Positions 44,005 through 52,677 of a stretch of 64,000 bases of DNA are shown one piece after another. Within the stretch, counting starts at the first letter, position 1; each line of letters starts with the position of its first letter. The DNA lies in the NCBI GenBank assembly GCA_023433275.1, contig JAEZDN010000051.1:1-64000 (forward strand), in the 5' to 3' direction. The notes below the pieces were generated by a model that ran no database searches, was not told where the DNA came from, and saw only the letters and a list, made by a program, of their open reading frames with translations. The position numbers and the translations under genes were made by a program. This DNA is from Verrucomicrobiota bacterium (lineage in GTDB: Bacteria; Verrucomicrobiota; Verrucomicrobiia; Opitutales; Opitutaceae).

Positions 44005-44718
44005 TCACGGCCCGAGCGTCACGCGGCCGCGCATGCCGGCGATGAGCTTGCGGTCGGCGTTGTCGAGGAGGACCTTGACGCGCACGAGGCCACTGGCGCC
44101 GTCGATGCGGGGATCGATGAAGTCGATCGTGCCGGACTGCGTGCGGTTCTCGTATTCGGGGAAGCTGACGGCGACGGTCTGGCCGCCCTTGAGTTTCAGT
44201 GCGTCGGCGGCATCGATGAAGACCTGGAGGTAGACGCGGCTGATGTCGACGAGGTGGAAGACAGCCTCGTTCATGTCGACCGCCTCACCCGCTTCCTTCT
44301 TCTTCTCGACGACGACGCCGTCGATGGGGGAGCGGATCTTGCGGCGGTCGAGCTGCTCGAGTGCGATCTGGTGCTGGAGTTTGGCGATGTCGCGCTCGAT
44401 GCGCTTTTCGATCGCCTCGCCCTCGCTGACGACCTTGTCGCGGAAAAGGTTCTGGGTGCCTTGCGCGGCGAATTCCTTTTGTTCGAGCACCTTCGCGAAA
44501 CGATCGACCTCGGCGGACTCGACGCGGTCGATGAGCGTGGCGAGGAGCGCGTCGGCGGCGACGGTGTCACCCTCGCGGACATTGACGGTGGCGAGGATGC
44601 CCTGCACGGCGGAGCTGACGGTGACCTCGCGGAAGGGCAGGAGTACGCCCTCGGCGGTCGACGCCGCCGACAGGGCGGCGGGCGCGAGCAGGGCGGCGAG
44701 CAGGAGTGGGAGCCTCAT
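44005..44718 (-). CDS. Periplasmic HlyD-type membrane fusion protein
   Basis: 237 residues, signal peptide MRLPLLLAALLAPAALSAAS. Split lipoyl domain: VLLPFREVTVSSAVQGILAT then VNVREGDTVAADALLATL, and IRSPIDGVVVEKKKEAGEAV. The halves enclose a helical hairpin (SAEVDRFAKVLEQKEFAAQG to RDIAKLQHQIALEQLDRRK), followed by a beta-barrel (VYLQVFIDAADALKLKGGQT). Short for the family: the membrane-proximal domain ends at RVTLGP. It should connect TolC to an inner-membrane partner. Last gene of the export operon; overlaps TolC by four bases. Confidence 0.88.
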   Translation of the reverse strand: MRLPLLLAALLAPAALSAASTAEGVLLPFREVTVSSAVQGILATVNVREGDTVAADALLATLIDRVESAEVDRFAKVLEQKEFAAQGTQNLFRDKVVSEGEAIEKRIERDIAKLQHQIALEQLDRRKIRSPIDGVVVEKKKEAGEAVDMNEAVFHLVDISRVYLQVFIDAADALKLKGGQTVAVSFPEYENRTQSGTIDFIDPRIDGASGLVRVKVLLDNADRKLIAGMRGRVTLGP

Positions 44719-46265
44719 GAGCGGGAAGCGCCGGGCGCCTCGATGAGCGTGATCTGGTAGCGGTCGAAGAGCGTGCCCGTCACGCCCCAGAGGATCGCGA
44801 GCGCCTTGTGGCCCTCGGCGACGGCTTCGAGGCGGTTGACGCGGGCCTGGGCCAACTCGTCCTGCAGGCGCAACACGTTGAAGCTGGTGGTGAGGCCGTT
44901 GGACAGGCGCTTCTGCTCGGCGTCGAGGGCGGCCTCGGCGGTGGCCACGGCGCGGGCGGAGGATGCGGCGCGTTGCATGGCAGAGACGACGCGCGTGTGG
45001 GCGGTGTGAACCTGAGCGTACAGCCGGTTGGTGGTGCGGCGCACCTCGAGCTCGGCCTGGCGGAGGCGGAACATGGTCTCGCGCAGCCGGGCGCGCTCCT
45101 GGGTGAAGGTGATCGGGATGGACCCGACGACGCCGACGGAGAGGTCGGGCTTCTCGCGCTCGCCGTAGTCGCTGAACGCGCCGCCGAAGTCGGGGCCGAG
45201 GCCGTTGAGGCCGACGGAGGCCTGGAGGTCGATGCGGGGGAGGAACTGGTTGCGCGCGTAGCGGACGCGGTGCTTTTCCGATTCCACCTTCTGAAGTGCC
45301 GCCTGGTACTCGGCGTTGCGCTCGAGGGCCAGGTTGCGGAGGGCGGGGAGCGATTGCTCGAGGGTGACGTCGCCGAGCGTGTCGGTGAGCACGAGCGGGG
45401 TGGCCGCATCGGCCGCGAAGTCGGTGAAGATCAGCTCGCGGAGGCGATTCTCGGTCTCGACGAGGAAAGAGTTGGCGCGGATCAGCTCGATTTCCGCGGC
45501 GGCCTTGGTGGACTCGGCCTGCATGACGTCGATGGGGGCCATGAGGCCCTGCTGGAGGCGCTTGTCGTTCTCGCCGCGCAGCTGCTCGGCGAGCGTGATG
45601 CGGTCGGTGATGACGCGCACGAGTTCGCGGGCGTAGAGCGACTCGATATAGGCGTCGAGGACGTTGGTGGCGATCTGGTCGGTGCGGCCGCGGAGGTTCT
45701 GCTCGGCGGCGCGCATCTCGGCCTCGGCGATGCGGGTCTCGGCGAGGTTGGCCCTGAAGCCGGCGCCACGGAGCAAGGGCTGCGTGACCGTGAAGGTCGT
45801 GCTGCTGGTGTATTCGGGGTAGAACCGGGCGAGGGCCTCGCGGTTCAGGGTGTTCTTCAGTTCGTAGGAACGGATGGTGACACTGTAGCGCGTGCCGGTG
45901 GGCAGGAGGCCGCCGAACGAGCCTTCGATCCGCAGGTTCTCCTCCTCCATGATTTCCACCGCGCGGCCGGTGGCGAAGAAATCGCGGGTGTTCTGGGGGC
46001 GTTCGAGCGATTCCGTGGTGCCGCCGATTTCGAGGCGCGGGTCGAAGGCGCCGAGGGCCTGGAGCCGGCGCTGCTCCGCGATCTTCGGCTGCAGCCGCTC
46101 GATCGTGATGTCGAGATTGGCATCGAGCGCGCGCACCACGGCTTCGTTCATCGTGAGGACCACCGGAACGGATTCCGGATCAGAATCTTGGGCGTGGATA
46201 GGAGCGATGGTGCCGGCCAGGCCGATCGCACCGGCCGCGAGGCAAACGAAGCGGGAATGTCTCAT
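44715..46265 (-). CDS. TolC-family outer-membrane channel
   Basis: 516 residues. Signal peptide MRHSRFVCLAAGAIGLAGTI. The TolC repeat pattern is clear: long helical hairpins with NLDITIERLQPKIAEQRRLQ, LAETRIAEAEMRAAEQNLRG, ENDKRLQQGLMAPIDVMQAE and EQKRLSNGLTTSFNVLRLQD, and beta segments with PTGTRYSVTIRSYELKN. Forms the outer-membrane exit duct in type I secretion or efflux. Start ATG chosen by the signal peptide; the longer frame overlaps the SecA-like gene. Confidence 0.92.
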   Translation of the reverse strand: MRHSRFVCLAAGAIGLAGTIAPIHAQDSDPESVPVVLTMNEAVVRALDANLDITIERLQPKIAEQRRLQALGAFDPRLEIGGTTESLERPQNTRDFFATGRAVEIMEEENLRIEGSFGGLLPTGTRYSVTIRSYELKNTLNREALARFYPEYTSSTTFTVTQPLLRGAGFRANLAETRIAEAEMRAAEQNLRGRTDQIATNVLDAYIESLYARELVRVITDRITLAEQLRGENDKRLQQGLMAPIDVMQAESTKAAAEIELIRANSFLVETENRLRELIFTDFAADAATPLVLTDTLGDVTLEQSLPALRNLALERNAEYQAALQKVESEKHRVRYARNQFLPRIDLQASVGLNGLGPDFGGAFSDYGEREKPDLSVGVVGSIPITFTQERARLRETMFRLRQAELEVRRTTNRLYAQVHTAHTRVVSAMQRAASSARAVATAEAALDAEQKRLSNGLTTSFNVLRLQDELAQARVNRLEAVAEGHKALAILWGVTGTLFDRYQITLIEAPGASRS

Positions 46266-46323
46266 TGGGGGGATGGAAAGAGGTTGGTAAGAAGAATGCG
46301 AAATGGGAAGAACTCGTTGCGTC

Positions 46324-48315
46324 TCATCCAATAAAATCTGCCCGTCCGGCGCTCAGATTGTCCTGCACCCAGCGATCCTGGTTCAGTATCGTCAATCGCT
46401 GCCGATATGCCACGCGCTCCGCCCGACGCTGCGTCCAGCGGCACGCGAGGATGGCGGCGGCGCGGGCCCCGGGCCAGCGGACAGACAGTGCGGCCTTGAG
46501 CAGACGGCGCGCCGGACCGGGGAGAAAATCGGTGAAGAGCTCGTCCTCGCAGGAGAGGAAGAGCACGCCGCCGCCCGGGTCGCCCTGGCGCGCGGCACGG
46601 CCGAAGAGCTGGCGGTCGATGCGAATGGAGCGGTGGGGTTCGGTCGCGATTACCAGCAGGCCGCCGAGTTCGACGACGTCCTCCCCGAGCCGGATGTCGG
46701 TGCCGCGGCCCGCCATATTCGTGGCGATCGTGACGGCGCCGCGCTGGCCCGCGCGCTCGACAATCATCGCCTCCTCTTGATGGCGGACGGCGTTGAGCAG
46801 GTGGAAGGGAATGTGCCGCTCGCGCAGGCGTTGCGCGAGGTCCTCGCTCGCGGCGATGCTGCGCGTGCCGACCAGCACCGGCCGGCCGGTGGCGTGGGTT
46901 TGCGCGATGAGTTCGACCACCGCCTGCCATTTGTCCGCCGCGCGCGCGAACACCCGGGCGGGGCCGGGTTTGAAGCGCGCGGGTTTGTGCCGGGGGATGG
47001 CGCAGAAGGGGCGCCGGTGCAGGGCCCAGATCTCGGCCGCGCATTCCCGCGCCGTGCCGGTGATGCCGCTGACGAACGGCAGCAGGCGGAAGAACGACTG
47101 GAAGCTCAGTTGCGCAATCGATTCGGCGGGCTGAGTGATCGGCACGCCCTCCTTCGCCTCGACGGCCTGGTGCAAGCCTTGGCGCCATTGGCGGCCGGGC
47201 ATGAGTCGGCCGGTGAACTCGTCGACGATGATCACGGCGTCGCCGTCCACGACATACTGTTTATCGCGCAGGAAGAAATGCCGGGCCTTCAGGGCGGTCT
47301 GAATGAGTTCGCGCCGCCACTGCGGGTGGGCGAGGGCTGCACTCCCGGCGACCGCCGCATCCTGCTCGATGCGGGCGAGGCCGGTCTCGGTGAGCACCGT
47401 TTCGCGTCGGCGCGAATCGACGGTGTAGTCGACGCCTTCCTGCAACCCGCCGGCGACGCGATGGGCCGTCTGGACGGCTTCCACCAAGGCGGGGTTCTCC
47501 GTCGGGCGGCTGATGATGAGCGGCGTGACGGCTTCGTCGATCAGGAGGTTGTCCGCTTCGTCGACGATCACGTGGTGCAGGCCGCGCAGGACGGTGCGGT
47601 TCAGCGCGGGCAGGGCCGAACCGAAGCGCCGGCGCGCGATGCGCCGGCTGGCGTCCTGCCACGGGCCCAGGATCAGACGATCGCGGAGGAAGTCGGCGAG
47701 CAGCTCCTTGCCGGTGGTGTACACGATGGCGGCGGCGTGGTTCTCGGAACGTTCCGGGCCCGCCATCGGCGCGAGCACGCGCCCCGTTTCCAAGCCGCAA
47801 CGGGCATAGAAGCGCGAGAGGTTGGTGGCGTCGCGACGGGCAAGGTAGTCGTTGGCCGTGAGGATGTGCACCGGCAGCTGGGTCCAGCCGAGCGGGACGG
47901 CGGCGAGCGCGATGGTGAGGGTCTTGCCCTCGCCCGTGGCCATCTCGGTCAGGGTGCCGTGCAGCAGGGCCAGCGCGCCCTGGAACTGCACCGGATACGG
48001 ATCGAGGCCGAGCTCCCGGCGGGCCGCTTCCGCCACGGCGGGCAGCGACTCGATGGCGACGGCGAGGCAGTCGAGGCGGTGGCGCCGCACCTGGCGGCGG
48101 TGGGAGGCGAGTCGTTCCTCCAGCGTCTTTTCGGGAAGGTCGCGCAGCGTGGCATGCTCGGCGGCGAGACGGACCGCCAGCGCGGCGAAGTCCGGACGCG
48201 TGAACCGACGCCGACGCCACCAGCCGATGCGCTGGTGGACCCAGCCATCGATCCCGGTATGGAGGGGCGGGGCGGGGGCCAGCCGGGTGCGCAGGATTTC
48301 AGTGGAAGGCAGCAT
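46324..48315 (-). CDS. SecA-like ATPase, shortened C-terminus
   Basis: 663 residues versus about 850-950 for housekeeping SecA. Intact motor: EMATGEGKTLTIALA (124-138), TANDYLARRDATN (153-165), VDEADNLLIDEAVTPLIIS (251-269), preprotein cross-linking domain, VDEFTGRLMPGRQW (364-377), GITGTA (418-422), TNMAGRGTDIRLGE (532-545) and QLFGRAARQGDPG (569-581). It ends at the start of the helical scaffold (QRRAERVAYRQRLTILNQDR), so the helical wing domain, two-helix finger and zinc tail are missing. It cannot be the cell's normal SecA. Placed between the M50 fusion (12 bases) and TolC, it is probably the energy source of this export system. Relatives: accessory SecA2 proteins. Confidence 0.9.
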   Translation of the reverse strand: MLPSTEILRTRLAPAPPLHTGIDGWVHQRIGWWRRRRFTRPDFAALAVRLAAEHATLRDLPEKTLEERLASHRRQVRRHRLDCLAVAIESLPAVAEAARRELGLDPYPVQFQGALALLHGTLTEMATGEGKTLTIALAAVPLGWTQLPVHILTANDYLARRDATNLSRFYARCGLETGRVLAPMAGPERSENHAAAIVYTTGKELLADFLRDRLILGPWQDASRRIARRRFGSALPALNRTVLRGLHHVIVDEADNLLIDEAVTPLIISRPTENPALVEAVQTAHRVAGGLQEGVDYTVDSRRRETVLTETGLARIEQDAAVAGSAALAHPQWRRELIQTALKARHFFLRDKQYVVDGDAVIIVDEFTGRLMPGRQWRQGLHQAVEAKEGVPITQPAESIAQLSFQSFFRLLPFVSGITGTARECAAEIWALHRRPFCAIPRHKPARFKPGPARVFARAADKWQAVVELIAQTHATGRPVLVGTRSIAASEDLAQRLRERHIPFHLLNAVRHQEEAMIVERAGQRGAVTIATNMAGRGTDIRLGEDVVELGGLLVIATEPHRSIRIDRQLFGRAARQGDPGGGVLFLSCEDELFTDFLPGPARRLLKAALSVRWPGARAAAILACRWTQRRAERVAYRQRLTILNQDRWVQDNLSAGRADFIG

Positions 48316-48327
48316 GCGGGCGGCGGA

Positions 48328-50484
48328 TCAAATCTGGTAGCGTTGCTGGAGCAGCTGGCGGAAGCGCCGCCAGCCCTGTTGCAGGAGCGGCTCGGTGCCG
48401 GTGGTGAAGCGGATGTAACCGACCTGCCCGTTCAACAGCGCCGCCCCGCCGGCGTCGGCGATGCGGGCGATCGCCTTGAAATAGGGTTCCGCGGTCCGCA
48501 TCCCGTCGGGGTCATCGGCCCGGATCTTCACCGGTCCGCCTGCTGACCAGCCTAGGGCGGCGGAGGGGAGGAGATTCTGGCGCCCGGGCACCAACTGGAT
48601 GGCGGAAACGGCGACGGGACGGCCCGCCTGGCCCGGCAGGCGGATTTCGGCGACCGGGTCGGAATGGGCAAACAACCGCGCGGAGTCGTCCTGCGCCACC
48701 ACGGCAATGAATTCGAAGTGTGGTGGCCGGATCACGATGCCAAGCTGGCGGCCGCGGGCGGTGAGCTCGCCGAGCACGTCGCCCGCGCGGGGGGTCACCC
48801 AGATGCCGTCGATGGGGGCACGGATCTCGAGCCCGCGGCGCTGCTCGAGCACCTCCGCGAGTTCGGCCTCGGCTGACTCCCGCTGGCGCTGCAGCACCTT
48901 GAGGCTCGCGCCACCGGTTTCGAGGGCGACGTTTTCCTGCAGGCGGACCTGGCGGACACGCGCCTCGGCGGCGGCAAGCCGGAGGTTTAGCTCGGGGTTG
49001 GTCATCCGGACCAGCAGGTCGCCGGCGCGGACGGCGGTGCCGGACGTGGCGGTGAACTCGGTGAGGTAGCCGTCGCTCAGGGTATAGATACGGGCCTGCT
49101 CCCGGGTCTGGAGGACGCCGGGCGCGTACGTGTGGTGAGGCCAAGGGTAGAGCGCGAGGAAGGCCACGATCGCGCCGACCCCGATCGCGGTCACCGCAAC
49201 GGCGCGCGGACGGTGACGGTCGAGGCGGGGCTCCCGCGCGAGATAACGGATGAAGCGGAAGACCGGCAGAACCAGCAGGGCGAAGCCGCCGGTTGCCGCG
49301 GCCACCAGGCCGAGGCCGAAGAACTTGTCGGCCACGAACAGGATGATGACGGCGAAAACGAAGATGCGATAGATGCCCGAGGCGATGCCGAAGAGGCCGA
49401 GGAACGCGGCCTCGCCCCGGGTGGAGGCGACCGGCAGAGCTTGCGGCACGCCGAACAGCCCGCGTTCCGCCCAGCCGAACATCTGCGCCCGGCTTCGTTG
49501 GTGGAGGTTGGGGGTGTCCGCCAAATCCGACAGTATATAATAACCATCGAAGCGGAGGAGGGGGTTGAGATTGAAGAGGAGGGTGCTGACCGAGGCGACG
49601 AAGATGATGTTGTAGGCGAGGCTGTTCAGCATCCCGGCGCCGGTATTGGCCCAGACGAAGAGCGCGAGGGACGCAATGAAGAGCTCGACGTACATGCCGG
49701 CGGCGCCGACCCACACGCGGCGCCAGCGTTCGCGGAACGACCAGCTCGCGGTGGCGTCCATGTACGGGACCGGGCTGAACACCAGCAGCATGACGCCCAT
49801 CTGGTGCACTTCCCCGCCGAAAACCCGGCAGGCAAAGGCATGGCCGAACTCGTGGAGGAGCTTGGTCAGGAAGAACGCGCCGAACAGTAGCGCCAGGTTG
49901 CCCGGGGCCAGGACTTCCTGGCCGCGCGCGAAGAGCTGATCGTGGTGGTCGATCGCCGTCTTGGCCGCTAGCAGGATGACGATGGCCCACGCCGCGAACC
50001 CGGCCCAGCTGAAGGCATGTCGGGCGAGGGGGACGAATCGCTTCAGGAAGCGGTCCGGGTCCCACAGGGGAATGCGGAAAAACAGCAGACTTCCGAACGC
50101 GCTGCGGACCTGCGTCTGTTGGTGGCGGCGCAGGCGCTCGAAGAGCTGGCGGCTGTCGGGTGCGAGGTCCGACTGGAGCAGGCTGGCTTGGTGCAGCTGA
50201 CCGAGCAGGTGGATGACTTCCGACTGGCCGGGAGCGGTGCCCCGGTCTTCCCGCAGGCAGCGGCGCCAGGCCTCCTCGACCGTGTTGCGGCCGGTGAGGT
50301 GGAGCAGGAAACGCCGGGCGCCGGGGCGGATCCGATAGAAGGCATTCGTGAACGGGTCGTGGACGACGTACCAGAGTTCACCGCGGTATTGCTGGCGGCG
50401 GATCTCAACGCCCGGGCGCAGCTGCAATCGCTGGCCCGCGATGCGGTGCCAGGATTCGCTGAACATCGGGGGAGCGTCCGCCAT
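48328..50484 (-). CDS. Fusion: PqqD-like domain, M50 zinc peptidase, HlyD adaptor
   Basis: 718 residues. Residues 15-105 (LRPGVEIRRQQYRGELWYVV, HDPFTNAFYRIRPGARRFLL) match the PqqD/RRE fold, known to grip leader peptides. Then M50 site-2-type peptidase: zinc site HEFGH at 211-215, third ligand in NLNPLLRFDGYY (Asp 313), about eight membrane spans. From about 450 on, a lipoyl-hairpin-lipoyl HlyD unit: TREQARIYTLSDGYLTEFTA, VLQRQRESAEAELAEVLEQR and IRAPIDGIWVTPRAGDVLGE. Such fusions usually sit in bacteriocin or peptide export loci. Here it may recognise and clip the LEPR-XLL leader of the neighbouring giant protein (inference). Confidence 0.88.
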   Translation of the reverse strand: MADAPPMFSESWHRIAGQRLQLRPGVEIRRQQYRGELWYVVHDPFTNAFYRIRPGARRFLLHLTGRNTVEEAWRRCLREDRGTAPGQSEVIHLLGQLHQASLLQSDLAPDSRQLFERLRRHQQTQVRSAFGSLLFFRIPLWDPDRFLKRFVPLARHAFSWAGFAAWAIVILLAAKTAIDHHDQLFARGQEVLAPGNLALLFGAFFLTKLLHEFGHAFACRVFGGEVHQMGVMLLVFSPVPYMDATASWSFRERWRRVWVGAAGMYVELFIASLALFVWANTGAGMLNSLAYNIIFVASVSTLLFNLNPLLRFDGYYILSDLADTPNLHQRSRAQMFGWAERGLFGVPQALPVASTRGEAAFLGLFGIASGIYRIFVFAVIILFVADKFFGLGLVAAATGGFALLVLPVFRFIRYLAREPRLDRHRPRAVAVTAIGVGAIVAFLALYPWPHHTYAPGVLQTREQARIYTLSDGYLTEFTATSGTAVRAGDLLVRMTNPELNLRLAAAEARVRQVRLQENVALETGGASLKVLQRQRESAEAELAEVLEQRRGLEIRAPIDGIWVTPRAGDVLGELTARGRQLGIVIRPPHFEFIAVVAQDDSARLFAHSDPVAEIRLPGQAGRPVAVSAIQLVPGRQNLLPSAALGWSAGGPVKIRADDPDGMRTAEPYFKAIARIADAGGAALLNGQVGYIRFTTGTEPLLQQGWRRFRQLLQQRYQI

Positions 50485-50519
50485 GGATCAGGGTGAGCGA
50501 CCGGGGCAGACCAAAGCCC

Positions 50520-50543
50520 GGGGCGAAGGCGCCCCGGCTCCAG
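50520..50543. repeat. Dispersed GC element (copy 3)
   Basis: GGGGCGAAGGCGCCCCGGCT then CCA in the 86-base gap between the first two genes of the export operon. Stem GGGGC-GAAG-GCGCCCC; may lower transcript passage. Confidence 0.6.
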
Positions 50544-50570
50544 GAAAGAGGGAAATCGTGGTCGTCCGGT

Positions 50571-52382
50571 TCACAGCCATAGCTTCATCCGGAGGAAATC
50601 GATCAGGCGGTGCGTCAGGAGCCAGATGATCGGCCGGTCACCGGCCTCGACCTTCGCGACGCCGCTCATGCCGGGACGCCACCACGGCGCGGTGCCGGCA
50701 CCGGTGATGTGGCCGCGAATAACAAACACATTGCCCTCGGGCTTCACGCGGGCCACCGGCTCGAGGCGGTCGACGGCAACGGGGTAACGCTGGTCGGGCA
50801 GGGTGGCGAAGGCGATCTCGGCCTGGCGGCTGGAAAGGACGGCATGGACGTCACGCTCCGGGACCTCGATCTCGACGTACATCGCCTCGATCCGGGTCAT
50901 GCGCATCAGGAGGTCGCCCGCTTCCACTGGCGTGCCGATGCGCTCGCGAAGGTCGCCCTCGATGACGACGCCCGGGGAGGGGGCGGTGATGTCAGCCCGG
51001 GAAAGACGGAAGCGCACGATGTCGAGGCTGGCTTGGGATTGCTCCTTGGCGGCGGCGGCGGCCCGCATTTCCGCCAGCCGACGCTCGACTTCGGCTTGGG
51101 CGCGCTGGGCCTCGAACCGGGCGATTTCGGCCACGAGGGAGGACTGTTCCAGGAGGAGTTCGCGACGGTCGAGGCGGACCAGGACGGCGCCCGCTTGCAC
51201 GACATCGCCGACGCGGACCGGCACCTCAGAGATGTAGCCCCGGAAGGGTGCCGGGAGGTTCACCAAGGTGTCGCTGCGCACCACGAAGCTGCCCTCCACG
51301 CGGTGAGGCCAGGTGCAAACGAAGGAGAGGATCAGCAGCAAGGCGGCGAGCACGGCGCCGGCTTTCCACCATGTGTGGTCGGGCCCCAGTAACTTGGCCA
51401 GGCGCTCCCGGCTCCCGCGGATGGCACGCCGGGGGAGGCTGCCGTCGTGGCGTTCGAGCTCGTCCAGCCGACGACTGGCTCGGTCGAGCACGACCCGGAG
51501 GGCGGTGACCTCGTCGGCCGAGAAGGGGCGATCCTGCCGCTCCAGCAGGAGGGCGCCGACCGGCCGATCGTCCACCCGCAGGGGGAGGGTGGCGACATAG
51601 GCGGTTCCTTGGGTCCGGGCAAACTGCTCGTGGTCCCGCGCGACGTAGGTGGCGTCGTCGGGCTCGGGCAGGACGATCTCCTCGTCCTGGTCGCAGGCCT
51701 CCTCCATGGCGGCCTCGATCTGGCGGACGACCTCCATCTTGGACTCGAACCGGGGCAGGTCGCTGATGGCACGGACGCGGACGTAGGCATCCTTTCGCCA
51801 GCCCAGGGAGACCCGGGTGCACGCCGCCTGGCGGGCGAGTTCGTTGCACACGGTCATGACCGCGGGGATGAAGCGGGTCTGCTTGTCGAGGAGGGTGAGA
51901 AGGTCGAAAGTCTGGGAGAAGGCCCGGTTGCTTTCGCCCGCCAGCCGGAGCGCCCGGGTCCGCCGATAAAGCAGAGGAAGGTCAAGCAGGCGGGCGACCG
52001 CGCGCGAAAAATCCCCGGCCGACGGGGCGGGCGAGGGTAGGCGGAAGATCGCGGCAAACTGCCAGCCGGCGACGCCGCCGTCGAATTGGACGATCGGCAG
52101 GGCGGACTTGGGGTCGGCAGGCGGCCGGAACTCCGCGATTTCTTCTTTCACCGCGGTATCCAACGCTGCAACGAGCCCGGGGTCATCCAGCGCTACCCCC
52201 AACGGAAACTTCTCCCGGGCCGGCCAAGCGGCGAACGGCTTCCAGGCATCGGGCGGCTCCAGCCCGCGTCGGAGAAGAAGGATGTGGCTGGCGCCCGCCG
52301 CTGAGGCCAAGGCTTCGGCAAACAGCGGCCAGAAGCCTTCCTCGTTCCCTTCGTATTGGCGGCACCGTTGGACGATCTGCAC
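50571..52382 (-). CDS. GAF-domain HlyD-family adaptor
   Basis: 603 residues. The N-terminal 310 residues are cytoplasmic, with a GAF-like domain (about 150-305: FSQTFDLLTLLDKQTRFIPA ... YVATLPLRVDDRPVGALLLE). One membrane span near 345-365 (AGAVLAALLLILSFVCTWPH), then lipoyl half VVRSDTLVNLPAPFRGYISE with VRVGDVVQAGAVLV, a hairpin (LLEQSSLVAEIARFEAQRAQ), lipoyl half ITAPSPGVVIEGDLRERIGT and a barrel (VPERDVHAVLSSRQAEIAFA). Adaptor linked to a cytoplasmic ligand sensor: export may be gated by a small molecule. The start is GTG; a stop codon lies nine codons upstream, so no ATG alternative exists. First gene of the operon. Confidence 0.86.
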   Translation of the reverse strand: MQIVQRCRQYEGNEEGFWPLFAEALASAAGASHILLLRRGLEPPDAWKPFAAWPAREKFPLGVALDDPGLVAALDTAVKEEIAEFRPPADPKSALPIVQFDGGVAGWQFAAIFRLPSPAPSAGDFSRAVARLLDLPLLYRRTRALRLAGESNRAFSQTFDLLTLLDKQTRFIPAVMTVCNELARQAACTRVSLGWRKDAYVRVRAISDLPRFESKMEVVRQIEAAMEEACDQDEEIVLPEPDDATYVARDHEQFARTQGTAYVATLPLRVDDRPVGALLLERQDRPFSADEVTALRVVLDRASRRLDELERHDGSLPRRAIRGSRERLAKLLGPDHTWWKAGAVLAALLLILSFVCTWPHRVEGSFVVRSDTLVNLPAPFRGYISEVPVRVGDVVQAGAVLVRLDRRELLLEQSSLVAEIARFEAQRAQAEVERRLAEMRAAAAAKEQSQASLDIVRFRLSRADITAPSPGVVIEGDLRERIGTPVEAGDLLMRMTRIEAMYVEIEVPERDVHAVLSSRQAEIAFATLPDQRYPVAVDRLEPVARVKPEGNVFVIRGHITGAGTAPWWRPGMSGVAKVEAGDRPIIWLLTHRLIDFLRMKLWL

Positions 52383-52677
52383 TCCCGCGGAATTAGGTTG
52401 TTTACCTCACGCTTGTCACGCCCCTATTGCCCAGAAAACCGACAATTACACCTTGGAGGTTTACAGGGGAGCGGCCCCGAATCCTTTATGGGGGAATCCC
52501 TGAATAAAAGTCGGCCTCGTACCGCAAACCGGCGCGCCTGCGCCATTTAATAAAGGATGGGGACTATTTTTAAAAATTATGGGGTATTTTAGGAATTGTT
52601 AAAACACGGACTTGACCTTGCAAAAGCAAACCTCTGTCTAGTGCGCGTCCTCCTGGACCCCGCCCACCACGCCCTGA
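52383..52677. promoter_or_regulatory. Divergent control region of export operon and giant gene
   Basis: 295 bases, strikingly AT-rich from 52540 to 52610 (ATTTTTAAAAATTATGGGGT and similar) in an otherwise GC-rich sequence. TTGACC at 52612-52617 could be a -35 box for the giant gene, but no good -10 follows at 17 bases. A small TTGC-AAAA-GCAA palindrome sits at 52618-52629. For the leftward operon GGGAG directly abuts the GTG start. Confidence 0.45.

Noticed and set aside
46303..48546. 747-residue plus-strand frame opposite the SecA-like gene
   Set aside because: Shadow of the SecA-like frame, which carries complete motor motifs; no domain in the antisense product.
52612..52640. Strong sigma-70 promoter for the giant gene
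   Set aside because: Only the TTGACC box is good; the -10 position at 17 bases (TGTCTA) matches the consensus poorly, so it is listed only as part of a possible control region.
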